A stretch of 64,000 bases of DNA from Siderastrea siderea (lineage: Eukaryota; Cnidaria; Anthozoa; Scleractinia; Rhizangiidae), in contig OZ034968.1 of NCBI GenBank assembly GCA_964030785.1, positions 63,834,899 to 63,898,898 on the forward strand, in the 5' to 3' direction. How positions within the stretch are numbered: the first letter of the stretch is position 1; every line of letters begins with the position of its first letter. Shown here one piece after another: positions 30,760 to 43,654 of the stretch. Below the pieces are notes generated by a model. The model was not told the origin of the DNA. It searched no databases and saw only the letters and a program-made list of their open reading frames with translations. A program made the position numbers and the translations under genes.

Positions 30760-33700
30760 ACATTGTTACGGCCTGACGGAAAACGTATTAACGGGCTTCA
30801 ACTGAAGCAATAGAAGATATTTAAATCCCAAGTTCATGTCATAACTGCCTGTCTTTTGAGTTCCCCCAATTTATCATACTTCATTAAATCACATTAACTA
30901 CATTTCTTTAAAGTTTTCTTAGTGTCATCGTAAATGATGTTGAAGATTAAGACAAATTTCCTGCTCAACACATTTCAAGTTTGTTAAATGCAATCAAGAA
31001 CTCATCAAGTGTGATCAAAGTTTAGCCCCAATCAAGATAAGTAACGATCAATATGATCTTTAGATTCTGCAATCTGTTAAGTACATTTGGTGTTAAAATT
31101 TAAATGCACATATGTCACCTCGCACGTTGTAATGACGTTTTGGGGCATGGCCCGATGTATTAAATCACAAATGTTACACATTACTGACAAAGATAATTTC
31201 GCATTGTTACAGCAATCACTTTCTCTGCGTGCGATTACTGAAAAGAAGGCCAGAAATCGGTCTCGACAATATCACTTCTCCGTCAGCAATTGAGCGTTAA
31301 ATTGAAGAAAACAAACATGGCGAGCTTTGTAATTCTTAGTCTTCATAATCAGACTACTCATTTGGCGAGAAATTGGAAATCATTAGTTGATGTATTTTGT
31401 GTGGATGGGATCGAATTATCAGAACTTATAGCATTCAGAGAAATAGAGACACTTTAGTTTCAAGCTGCAAGCTATGAAAGGATTAATACTTCATGTTTGC
31501 TGATTCTTCATGTCACTCAAAGTCAGATTAAAACAAGAAATTAAATAAAATCCCACTGGAAATAACTGTAATCCTTTATTAAAGTTACAGGGTTGTAAGG
31601 AAAAGCTACAAAACAATGTTTACCGAGAATATCGAGATATTTATTTTTCCTCTTTGCCAAAGTGTGTGGTTTTGAACTAAAGTTTGTTTGTATCAATGTT
31701 CTAGGCACCTTGGCTTAATTCTTTTGTTTAACGCCTTCTAAGCATAAGAATAGCACTTAAGCAGGCTTTGACACTTTTAGATCTTTTGTCGCCTCTATCG
31801 TCACCCATTCAACACGGCGATTAATTTCTCTCAAGCGATGTTGGCTTTTGCTTATCGGTAGCTGGGCGGAGCGAGCGAAGTGGTCTGCGTCCTGTTATGT
31901 TTTATTTGAAAGTCTGATTTTCACTGAGGCTTGACGCAGTACACAAGATTAAAACTACATCAACCTTTCTTTCTCAAGGGCACGCAGGTTCGAAACGATT
32001 GAGGACGCGGCTCAAGAATTTGATCTTGAGAAATATTTTTCAAGAAAAAGCGCCACATAAACGTCCTGTTGAGGGGCTTTCCTTTGGATGATCTCGGGAT
32101 GGCCGAACCCACAGCCGCCTTACACAGCATGAAGCACAGCACAGCAGAGGAGTACCGTTAACAGTGAATGAACACACGTTATGTGTTAAGCGTAGCAACA
32201 TGACGTTTCCACACACGTTTAAGTTTATTTACAAATTCACAAAAATACATAAATTATTTTAAGACGTAAGTTACAAGAGAAACTCTAAATTGATTCTCAG
32301 GAGTCCAAAACTTGCTTGTTAATTTTCAATATGTGTAAAGCTCTTGGCGCGGCTATGACATATCTTGTTTTCTTTATTATTTATCTGTTTAATTTTAGGT
32401 ATGACCAGTTCCTTTTATTACGGATTTCTGGACCATCGAAAGCTGCTTTGACAATAAAGAAAGACGTTTAGGGAGCTTGCTTTTCTATTTAAAATCCACA
32501 AGGATTAAGATGAATGTAGTACGTGATGAGTCGTTAGCTGCCTAATAGCGCCAGAAACACACACGGAACTCCTAATTGCCTTGACATTGTTCTGTTAACG
32601 TTCTTAATGGAACCTTAATCGTATATTCATTGAAAGTATAACTTGGTTGAAAGAACACTGTAAACAAAAAAACTCTCACGACAATGCGTGTTAAAAAGCA
32701 AAGTAGAAAAACCCACAGATATCACTTTATGGCTCTTCTTTTAGCATGAAAACGCCAATATGGCTTGTTATAATATAAAGTTATATCTACCGCATGGCCG
32801 GGATGTATTCATGGTATTGCCTCGGGGGTCTTTTTAAGCTCTAAACTAAGGCCCACGAAACAAAGGCGAAGACAAAAAGATCTCAATAAAGCTTGCTGAG
32901 CGCTAATTGCTTTCCTTTTCAGGCTTCAATGTTGACGAAATTTGACTTTATATGTTAGGTAATTTGAATACTTTCTTTGTTTTCCAATTTAAAATGACCA
33001 TAAACAAAATAAACTTTCTTTTGGCTTCGAATTTGTTGACTTGTTCGCCGTTTCGTGCCATTTCCCGATTGCGTGAATCTTAGCAGCTGAAAGGTCCAAG
33101 AAGTTTTACTTCTTTACAAATTAACATCTTCTAAAATATTAATATCTTGAAAGGCTTTCAACAATACTTGTCAAAACAAGCCCTCTAGGCATCAGGTCGC
33201 TTTGCTACCGTTTTGACTTCAAAGAATTTCTGTATCATCAAAGGTTATTGTAATATGGATGAATTATGGCTGACGCTGATTCATTTGAGCCAAAAGGTTC
33301 TTGTAGTTTGTTCTCCGAAATCGTCGGGATTAAGAATACACTTGCTGTAGATTGCTATTAATTGAAGAGGTTAGTCAATTGTAGAAGAGCTGAAGCGAAC
33401 GATTGGTTCCGTAACTAAGAAATGACACGTTTTCCCGCAGAAGCACGCCGACTTCGAGAGTTTGCATCGCTGAAGCGTAAAAGAAACCAATTCTCTTACT
33501 CTTTGTTGCCAGTTGAAAAATTGCCCAGCAATCAAGACATCTATATAGGCTTCGCTCTATTATAATTTCATCGAAACAAAGCATTTTATTTTAGTTTAGA
33601 CATATCTGGGGTGGAGCACTGTGTAATATCAAAGGATAGCATTTTAAATGCGAATCGATAAAACCAATGTTGTTATCTTTTGTGCGTTGTAGAAAGTTTG

Positions 33701-36304
33701 GCGCCTGGGCTCTCTGAGTAATGACGGCTGATTTGCAATAAAACTATTCGAAATGATAAAAAATGTGTCAGAGTCATTAATCATAATATCCTTAGTCATT
33801 AACATGTGTCATTGCGTCGAGTAGGAACAACAACTTGTGTTTTGGCCTCGTTGAAAAGTTTGCTATACAAAATACAACAATTTTCTTCGACTTAAAATAT
33901 GCAGCAGATGAAGTTATGCCATTTTATGCTAACTAAGACTTGACCTTCTGTGTTGAGATTTTATTGTTGAGAAGGAGACAAATTTATTTCCGTTTAAAAT
34001 TCATTTTTTTGTGTTAAATTTGACCACAAAATTGAAAACTTTTATCTCTTTCTAGTCTGAAACATTTGACAACCTTCTGGCGAAATATGACACACTAAAA
34101 CCACCGGTTAACTAGATGACTGGTTCCCCTTGGGTGCTAAAACGAAATAATTTCGACAAACATCGTATGAACAATATCTGCGTGGTTCATTTACATTTAA
34201 TTGCTGTAAAAGCCCACAAAAGCGTTGTAAACTGACCGTAAAACCAACCGTTTACTGTGTCTTGTCTAGGCCACTAAAAATCTATTAACTGATGTATTTG
34301 TTGATATCAATTTGGACTCCTCCTTCGGTAAATAAATTTTTCGATAGTCCAAATAGACAGAGATGCGTCACGAATTCAAAAACATCTATTCTTCTCCACT
34401 GTCTTCCCCAAGGCAGACAATTTATTGGCATTCTCGAATCTTTTGGGCAAATTTGTTCTAGCAAATTGTTCCCACAATGTCAATTTACGGGCTTTTTGAA
34501 AGAAATTGTTCTCGAAAGCTTAAATCGATTTACTTCTAATGGCTCATGGATTTAAGAGGCAGGAAAACGTAAAATGTTGGCATTCAAGTCCTCAGAAATT
34601 GGATTTGCTTGTCTAGACGGATTTTCTGAGGACAATTGTTGCGCCATAAATTTCCCTTCTTCTGCGGTCGCGTTATGGTTTTATCAAAGACCATTTGGCA
34701 CAAATGTTATAAATGACCCATGAATTTGCAAATAGCTTGCAAGCTAAGAGTGCTCCTGATTGTGCGTTAAAAGATTCTAAGACAAAGCAAAGATGAATTT
34801 TGACTGATCCACTAAGCTCACTAGGGCAAAATCTGAGAGTTCCACGGCTATAAAATGTCATAGATAACTACTCCATGTCTCGCTATAAATGGTCTTGAGA
34901 TGATTTTCTTTGTTTGCCTTTCCATTTATTTGTAAAAAGGAAGGAATTACTGGATGATATTGGATCACTTCTATGGCGTGGATCAGGTTTTATTAGTCAA
35001 ATACATTAAAAGGATTCTCGCTTCTTCCTTTCGCTATTAGAACTATTAGTTTTTTTTCTTTCGAGCCTCAATAAAAGGATTAAGGCTTTGCAGTAAAACA
35101 GTGTAAATGACTTTAAGCCATCGTTTGGCTATAAAAGACTTTTTCAGGCGTTTTTTATGTTTTTCTTAAGACAGGTAAGTGTATTGATTAGCGTCAGTTT
35201 TCAATTGGTGTTTGAGATCTCAAATTCTAAATTCATCAATCATGTCACTTCTTCTGTCAAGTAATAATGACTTAATATCTCTTAGGCGAAGTAAGTTGGT
35301 CCGAATGCAATCACCCAATTGCTTTGGGCCTCATTAGCATCTCATGAAATTTTACAGCTGTGGTCACTTAGGCCAATAATCAAGTCATCAGATTCGTTTG
35401 AGTGGAAACAACCTCAAATGGCAGAAAACCATTAGCAATACTTCAAAATACTTCACAGCCCGACGCTCTTTATCACCTCCTTTTCGCGTGGCACTCTCTT
35501 ATCGCCTCTAACTCTCTTTAAAAGCCCCCTGATGCTCTTAATTATTTCATGCCTTATCGTTCGCATCTTTTCAACAGAACGTGTTATGTAAATTTAAACT
35601 GCCAAGCCGCACGTTTACGTATTATTACCAAGCAAAACTTCTCACATGGCCTCTTGCGGCCTTCCTAAGTGGTTTTGTGTGGCGATGATTTGATTTTTAC
35701 GTTTTCTAAAACATGTGATACATCGTATTTGGGACGTGTTGAATGTTTGTTTTAAGGAGGCGTGAGCCCAATCAAACTCTTAACCGCACGACTAAGCGTT
35801 CCGTTTATGTCATGCACCGACAAATGGTCCACTTTAGCTAAGAATACCTTCTAACAGAAAAGCTTTTCACGATTGTAGTTCGACACCAAGGGGGTAATTG
35901 TCGAATTGTTATCCCTCAGCCAATTGAAAAAGACAAAACATGAACACTTTTAGAATGACAACGTGTCTCGGTCTAATTGATAGCAACCAAAAGCCAATCA
36001 GAAACAACGCTTATCAGTTATCCTGGGTTTTTGTATAGGAGTGGGAGGAGAAGATTATTTCTGCTTTCTCGTGGTTCCATTAGTCGTCATCTTGGGCCAA
36101 TCACAGAAGCGCATTTGCATGTCAGCCGTTTAACAAGTTTGACATTTTTATTCTTGATCATTATCACGGGCTTAAATTGTCGCCTCGCATGCCCCAATGC
36201 ATTCAAGCGAACACAAACGATCTTTGTTTGCCTTTTCTTAAGCTACAGAAATTACTACTTTAATTTCACAGTATATTTGCTGAAATTCACTCGCGCGGTA
36301 AAAC
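30760..36304. other. Hmx upstream region, AT-rich, no gene seen
   Basis: About 5.5 kb with few obvious repeats. Open frames are short and scattered (one at 31317-31457, 46 residues, starting MASFVILSLHN, is not convincing). Near Hmx there are CCAAT-type words (GCCAATCAGA at about 35993, GGCCAATCACAG at about 36096) and a TATATTT at about 36273, some 30 bp before the ATG. The relative lack of repeats is compatible with regulatory constraint, but that is inference. Confidence 0.35.
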
Positions 36305-37179
36305 ATGGAAGAGAAAACTCGATCAAATCCGTTCTCGATCTCTAATATTCTAAACAATGCCAGCTCAAGGGAACATGGCAGAAAGGAGTCCGATAACACA
36401 AGCGAGGTTGCAGAGGCTTACGACAGACAGCGCTCAGAGTTTACAAGAACGCAAAATTTCGAAATTCGTCAACATGATGAAAGCCCAACGGAACACGACA
36501 GACGAATGTCATACGACTTCGATGACTGGAGTAGAACGTCCGTTGAAGGTTTGTAACTCTCATCACTAAGTTGTGAGCTTCCGGTTACTGAGTGTAAATG
36601 AGATTATAGTACACTGAGTCGCCCTATTTAGTGCGAGCCAAGACAGCCGTAAGTTTGCGTTCATCAAGCGGCAAAAAATAACTGTAGCTTATCACTTATT
36701 TTCTTACAGATCCATCGGAAAAAGATGATCACTCGTCAGAGGGGGACAAGAAAGATAGCATCAAGAGGCGTAGGAAGAAGAAGACGCGGACAGTGTTCTC
36801 TCGAAGCCAGGTCTATCAACTAGAGTCAACTTTCGATTTGAAGCGGTATCTTTCCTCCTCTGAGCGTGCTGGGCTGGCCGCCCAACTACACCTCACAGAA
36901 ACACAGGTTAAGATATGGTTTCAAAATCGACGGAACAAGTGGAAGAGGCAACTGGCTGCCGAGATGGAAGCTGCCAGTTTAGCCCAAGCAAGTCACCAGC
37001 GAATGGTACGGGTTCCGATACTCTACCGAGACCAGGGTCGTACTAGTGAACTAGCGGGTCACCCAGCTCCTTACTCGTTTTACCACCCATCGTCTTACCC
37101 TGGCATGCAGTATCCTCAGCACTATTCGCAATTCCTGCCTCCTCATTTAAGACCGTCTCCAATGTCATCGCTGCTATAA
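36305..37179 (+). CDS. Hmx: Hmx (Nkx5-class) homeobox transcription factor
   Basis: DNA-binding regulator of neural and sensory cell fate in other animals. Two exons, 36305-36548 and 36710-37179, joined in phase 1 (GAAG|GTTTGT, TTCTTACAG|ATCC) to give 237 residues. The homeodomain is residues 104-163: [14 protein letters not shown] in helix 1, [20 protein letters not shown] in the centre, WFQNRR with Gln50 and Asn51, ending [18 protein letters not shown] and the post-homeodomain stretch RMVRVPILY are diagnostic of Hmx rather than other NK genes. FSISNIL (10-16) fits the eh1 Groucho-binding consensus FSIxxIL, so it probably represses. A Lys/Arg-rich run (100-106) is a likely nuclear signal. 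The C-terminus is Pro/Tyr/Ser-rich. The intron position just before the homeodomain is as in many Hmx genes. No neighbouring homeobox gene is visible. AATAAA at about 37242 could end the mRNA. Confidence 0.96.
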
Positions 37180-37241
37180 CAAGTTGGTTACTTGAACAGG
37201 GAACAAGAACCCAGCCACGGACTGACATCTTGCTTCCATAA

Positions 37242-37247
37242 AATAAA
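37242..37247 (+). terminator. Candidate Hmx polyadenylation signal
   Basis: AATAAA about 63 bp past the Hmx stop codon; another lies near 37950. Confidence 0.4.
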
Positions 37248-37249
37248 CA

Positions 37250-40200
37250 CTAGATTTGCGTGGAAGTGAACTCAACGGTCTCCCTACAAACTGAACGTTT
37301 TAGAGTTTTAGTACAAAATAGAGACAACTTTAAACATCTAATGGTCCACTTGTCTGATTGAGGCGTAATATCTATCTTAATTCGAAGATGACTAGTAGGG
37401 ATGTCTTCACTGTAGAAAAATGTCTCAGACCAAATTTGCGTAGAGTTGGCGATAATTTTCTGGCCAACTTTATTTCCTGTTTCCAGACCCGGGTTTTCGT
37501 TAGTGTTAAAAGCTGAGACTTTATGAAACTAGAGGGTGTAGCTAGTGGAAGATCGTGTGGTGTTTACAGTTGTTATTTACACCTATTTATACAACACGGG
37601 AGCGATTAGAGTTAAGAGATGGACCACTTTATTTGTTGCACGGAATATTTAACGCTAAGTTACGATCGAACGACGTCGAGTTTCCTCTTAAACCGTTGGT
37701 GTAAACTTTGCGTTTTACGCAGTGAATCGCTTGGACTGAAGTTTTTCACATTCAAAGTTTCAAACCTCGACACTACAAATAACACGCTAGAAGAGGAGGA
37801 AAACCAGAAGGAGGAATGACTCAGGCCTTAATGAAAAGGCTTGTATGGTTGATTATTTCAAACTCATTGGGACAAAAAATGGGTAAAAAATATAGAGTTT
37901 ATGGGTCCAAATTGTAAAATATGTGTTAAATTGTAGTCAAATATTTACAATAAAAGAAAGACTTTGTAAATTACGCATCACAAGCAAGTATGCTGCCTTT
38001 CAAATGCTGCCAATTTGGGGCGTATATCATGGTCGTCCAAGGTTTTGTTTTCCCCAGAAGATATCATTTCACAATAAATTAATCATACGAAAGCGTGCTA
38101 CTTTTAAAGAGGCTAAAAAGATTGAAGAAGCCTTACGACGATGGATTCTTTAGTCAAATACAGCAGGAACTATTGCCGAATGACATCGACGCATCGAAAG
38201 TGTTAATGAATTACTTCACCCCTAGTAAAACTTAATTATTCCTTTTATTGAGCTTTCGAAAGGTGAGAAAATGGTGTCGACAAACAATTCACAAAGGAGT
38301 TACGGATTTAACATAACAAAGACCGGAGTACTGATTCCTAATCGTTATCAGTAATTTGTGAAAAGACCAAGAGAGCTTTCGCCCATTACTGCTTTATCTT
38401 CAGATAAAGGTGAACCCTTTTCAAGAATAGCTAAAGAGTGAGCGAAATTTTAACGACAGTATATCTTCGCATAACAACACAGTTATAATTTTTCCGATTA
38501 AAATAAATAATAGAGTTTATTCACTTTTAGACAAGTAGGAAAAAGGTTTCCTGAAGCAAGAAAAGATTTTGTTATAACTTGATTCCCGTTGCGCGCACCT
38601 TATTGAGCTCGATGAATCTTGTTTTGTAGGGACGTTTTGCAATATTGGCGTCAGTGAGTTTGCTGTTTAGAAGCGATTTTCTTTAATTTGGAACCGCATG
38701 GCATTTCAAACAGGTGAAGAGTGAGCTAGGAGAAAGTCACGGGTACCTGAAGGAGTCAGTAGTCACGGAAAAAAGGAAGAATAAAGGCTCGTTACAATAG
38801 GACTTGAAACAGATAAGCATCGGAAATGGGAAATCATAAGGCTGATCCTGGTTTAAAACTGGTTAAACTTTCTTAGAAAAGGTTAAGACGGAATAGAGAA
38901 AAACAAGGAAATTCATCCAGCAGACAATCTTATGGTATAAACAAATTTGATGAAATATTCATGGCCACTGATGTTTAAGACAAATTTTAATGGTATCATT
39001 ATTGACTTGGGAAAGGTCCAACACTACAATATCAGGATAAAAGAGTTAAATAAACACCTCTCTGGGTGTCCTATACATAAAATAACGCCAGAGATGGTGA
39101 AGCGGTGGAAGCTTTCAAGCAGTAATGTTTATTCGTTTTGTATAATAATTCAAGTGTTTCACGCGAGGTGAATATTGGACGATATTGGGCTATTTGCACT
39201 CAATGGCAACCATGAATAAATAAAAACCGCAATTTGACATTGAACTGTTCGCTTATCACTCATAAAACAGGAAATTTTAGGTAAATGGAAAGCATTTCCA
39301 TGTGCCAAGAGATATTTTTAAGCGGATGGAGTACTCTTTTGAGTGTTAGATTATTTTTTACGATTAGACGCTTACCCGCTGCTGTCGGAAAGCAAATTGC
39401 TTCTCGGGGAGCGGTCTTTTTTGTAATGGCGATAGAATATACTTAAATATGAGGATGTCTCTGTGTGCTTATCCATAACAAACACCATTAGCCTGCTTTT
39501 GAAAGCTAACAGCAACCAGTAAAGAAGACGACTACATGCGGTCATTAAAAGTGAAAAGAACAACCAACAATAGAAGTGGCGCATCGAATAAAAACCTTAA
39601 ATTTGTTGACTTAAAAATCATTTTGGGACGTCAACAAAGCCATTGAGCTGCGTGCTGCCAAACGTATACCAACAGTTATTAAATGTAGCTGGTTTAGTTT
39701 ACCAAAGCGTCAGTTTGAATTATTTTTTCTATCAACGTCAAGCGACTGACAGCGGGATTGTGATAAAGGAATTGGAGGCGTTTTAAAGTCAACCGTGGTT
39801 GTTTTAAACTTATTACTTTGCGTTGCCAGCTGCAAGCTATTCATTCATTACTCGGTCGACTTTTGCGAAAACTAATTCATTGACGTGTTAAATATAAAAC
39901 GTTGCCAATTTTCAGACCAATTCATTTTACTGTTTCTGGAAGTTTAACGGAAAGTAGCCCAGAAATAAACTATGACTTGAGACGGGAGAAGTAATATCTA
40001 ATTATTAGATTAAATGGCCACGTTTCTAGGCATTTAATGGTAATATCTTGGCTTAACTTTTCGCCTATCACGACCGCCGCTATTGTTTTAATTATCCTTT
40101 TCTTAATTTAATGTGTTATCAGCAGCATTTTCGAATTCACTGTTGTTTATATGACTCATCACGAAAGTTATTAGCTTTCCATTTTTAATCAAGGAAAGCT

Positions 40201-42120
40201 TACATTTTCAGCCAAATTGGCAATAGTTTCAGTAACTTGATGCTATGAATACACTTTAAGTTACAAGAAAGAAGAAATGACAATTTTTATTGAATTTAAA
40301 TTATCCATTAATTTTTGTGTGGTCATTTGCCAGCAGGAAATGTGAGATAATCTTGCGATATTGGGGCACGTTCATGGGAAATCTAATGGTTGCTTAGCAA
40401 AACTGAAATCGTTAACTGTTCAGTAACCAACACGCGCCCGAAAGGAACTGACATTTGTTCATAAATCAAATAAGACCATGCTGTGACTTTGAATATTCTT
40501 TAGTTACCTGTTCGGCATTAACTTTTTTCTTTTCTTCGTATTAAGTAAAACTAGAAAAATGAGGGTTTTAATGATAAGCGATTGTATTCAAAACAAGGCG
40601 TTCATGGTGTGGAGAAATTGATGAAATCGGAAGCCGGCAAAAATTTGTTGGGAATAAAAAGGTGGGAAATACTTATTCAACTTCAGCGTTTCGTCCCTTT
40701 TTCTACCTTTCTTTAATTATAAAACCGGGCAACACGGGGTTATCTTACAAGGAAACTTTAGGACTTCCTTCTCTCAATTTCCGGGTTAAGCGGGCTTATG
40801 TGTGGGGATAAACGCCCTAAATTAAAGTGCTCACAAAGTGTGTATAACGTCACCCTTTTTAACAACCGCAAAAATTGGGAATATAGGGAGTCTTACTTTA
40901 ATAGCACTTATACTATTGGCGTGAACACCAACTTACTAAAAATATTGGCAGATTTGAGCTTTCATCAGACGTGTATCTTGTTGTTGAGAACACTAGAGTT
41001 ATTGCACATATCAAAATTAGCCTAGCACTCTTCTTTTCCATGCGATTATGGTGCGTATGTCATGAAATACCTTCCATTTTGTTGGATGCTTAGATATAAG
41101 ATAATTGCATCTCACACTTAGCAGTTAGTATTCAAAACAACGTGCCTTCCAGCTGAGGTCTGATTAAAACAATTTCCAATTATCTTATCTCAGGTCGTTT
41201 TGTCTGGTCTCGGTGAAGATGTCGTCAATTGATAGCTACTAATGACAACGAATAATATTGATCGCTTGTTTTAGATTGATGTATGCAGTAATCAAAGATG
41301 GCTAACTGAACGCTGTCTGAGGCCAAAACTGAAAACAAAATGTAATTGGTTTCAACTTTCTTATTAATAGGAACAAACCGAGCATATGTCCGACTTACTG
41401 TGTTTCTTTTCACTTTGTAAACGCCCTTGCGTCAGCCATTCTGAAGCTTAGTGTTGTGATCGGGTGATACAAATTTAAAACCTTGCTAGGGCCTCTTTCA
41501 CAGACCATATATTTGCTCAAAACAGCGTTACAATCACGGAGACATCTAGTTTGCTCAACAGCTGAATGGTGCCATTTCTTCGGGATTTCTTCAAAGAGCT
41601 AAGACGTTAGGGCTGGTCGGCAGCATAGTAAACAGCACCACATGTAGGTACTGTTCAATAGCTTTCTAGGATTTCGTCCAGAGACTTAAAAGTTAGAAGT
41701 AATACGTACAGCTTAATAAACATTAACACACCAAAGTTCTGCTCAGTACTCAAGAGCTGTCAACTCAATGGTCGCAATTTATTGATTAATTTGTGATCAT
41801 CAACGGATTAAAAATTCAGTGTGCCATCGTGTACAGCATAATAAGTAGTACAAAATGTTCTGCCCTGTAGCTTTTTGTTTTTTCATTAGTGGTCACAAAT
41901 TGATTTTATCCACGCTCAACTTTTGAAGTCATGCACATTAGGCAGGTTATTGTTCAGAAGCGGAAAAATGTCTTCTTTTTCATCATCAAAGAAAACGGAA
42001 ATTTTGCTCTGATGTCGTGGTGATTTTCTCAAATGTAGCTATGTTCAATCAAACCATCACTATCGAAAGCATTTCTATTAATCTGTTCATTTCCAATTGT
42101 TATGCAAAGGGTGAATTCAA
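37250..42120. other. Hmx downstream region, no gene seen
   Basis: About 4.9 kb, AT-rich and repeat-poor by eye. Several 60-75-codon ORFs exist, but none has a recognisable domain, splice sites or coding-like composition. Part may be an extended Hmx 3' UTR. Confidence 0.35.
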
Positions 42121-42124
42121 GCGT

Positions 42125-42480
42125 CAGCATAACAATATAGACGTGATATACGTTTAGTCTTGTTATTTATACCCGTTCTCTTCAATTTCCCTAGCTAGTG
42201 CTTGTCCCGTCTCCTTTTCCAAAAAGCAACAGAGCCCTTCTGCCCACGACTTTGCTTCATGCACGTGCTTTCTTTCCCTAAGAAGTAAAAGTTTGTGCCC
42301 TGGATTAACAATACGGGGGATGAAATCGAGCAGCAGCAGCATAATAATACAAAGACGTGATATACGTTTAGTCTTATTATTTATCCCCGGTGTCTTCAAT
42401 TTCCCTAATTCATGTCCTATCTCCTTTTCCAAGAAACAACCGAACTCGCGACTTTGCCCCACGTGCCTCTTTCCCTTAGA
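42125..42480. repeat. Local direct duplication, about 213-bp offset
   Basis: CAGCATAACAATATAGACGTGATATACGTTTAG at about 42125 recurs at about 42338, and both continue into CTTCAATTTCCCTA and CTCCTTTTCCAA. Copies differ at perhaps one base in eight. Confidence 0.75.
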
Positions 42481-42664
42481 AGCAGCCTTTGAGTCACACG
42501 CTGCCCACGCCAACAGAGCAAAACCCGGTTTCGAAGCAACTAGTCCATCACAAGGTAACCCCCATTATCATGTTGTTAGTTTTTCTTAGCGGTTAGCCTT
42601 CACCATTTTGTGCACCTGGGAGGAGAAAGAATTTGGAGTTTCGTGTCTGTCTGAGGATACAACA

Positions 42665-42715
42665 CCAGGGCAAAGACCAAGAGATCGAACCACCGACATG
42701 TACGATGCTCTGACC
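42665..42715 (-). mobile_element. tRNA-like SINE head fragment
   Basis: The minus strand reads TAGCGGTCAGAGCATCGTAC, then GGTGGTTCGATCTCTTGG: an A-box-like and a B-box-like word about 25 bases apart. No acceptor stem closes, so it is a relic rather than a tRNA gene. Confidence 0.5.
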
Positions 42716-43654
42716 GCTACATATTGGGTAATCAGCTGTTTTGTAGGAGGTTAAAGCTCTGTATAAACACCATGTAACGCTGTATAAAGACCATGAATAC
42801 GCACATTGTAATAAAAAAAGGCTCCATCTTGCATTCTACAACTTTATTTTTGTCCAAGACTGGCCAAGTGAATTCCAACTTCATTGGAGGACCGTCTTGC
42901 GATTACCCGCGATAACAATATCATCTCGTTATTAAAACACTTTTTCTTGCTTGAAAGCTGACTTGTACAGTCATTGTGTTTTCTGACGCAAAACCCCGTT
43001 CACCCCGTTAGCAGGACCGGATATTTATGTTGTGTTGGTTCCACTGTACAATGCTTTGAGCGGTGGTCTTAAATTGAACATTTTACCAGTAAGTCGATTG
43101 TGCCCACTTGCTTTTTATCACAATATGTGTACTAAATCACCTGCTAAGAGCAGGCTCAACTATACAATCGAGACTGAATCAACTGAAAATCTCTAGCACG
43201 CCTTCAGACAGACAGGCGTGCGTCGATGGACGCCCATAGAACAAATTCAAGGCTTTTACAATTTTGTAAAATACTGAATATAATGAAAATACTGAAATCT
43301 AATATTTTAATGCAGCAAGCATTCATATGATGATAACAAACTTCCTGGGTTTAAAACTAAAGATACACACTTTTTTTTCTTACAAGAACGTCCAATTTTT
43401 TTTGTACCTATTTTGTGGGTGGATTGAGCCTAATAAAGCTCTTACTATGTTCTTAAGTAACAGAGTGTAGTATTTCAGACACTACCAGAAGGTCAGAATG
43501 GAGAAAGAAGTACAAAAAGAAACTCTATATATAATTAATAAAACAATAGTAACGCGAAAATATCTATTCATGTGTTTTGGGCTACCACGAATTGATGAAA
43601 TTTCAAAATGTTTTATTTCTTAAACAAACCAATATATCGACATAAAATTTTCCT

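Noticed and set aside
31317..31457. 46-residue ORF starting MASFVILSLHN
   Set aside because: An attractive start context (AAACATGG), but too short, no domain, no splice signal and no neighbouring support.
35977..36345. 122-codon ORF just upstream of and overlapping the Hmx start
   Set aside because: It is in a different frame, has no domain, and covers the expected Hmx promoter and 5' UTR.
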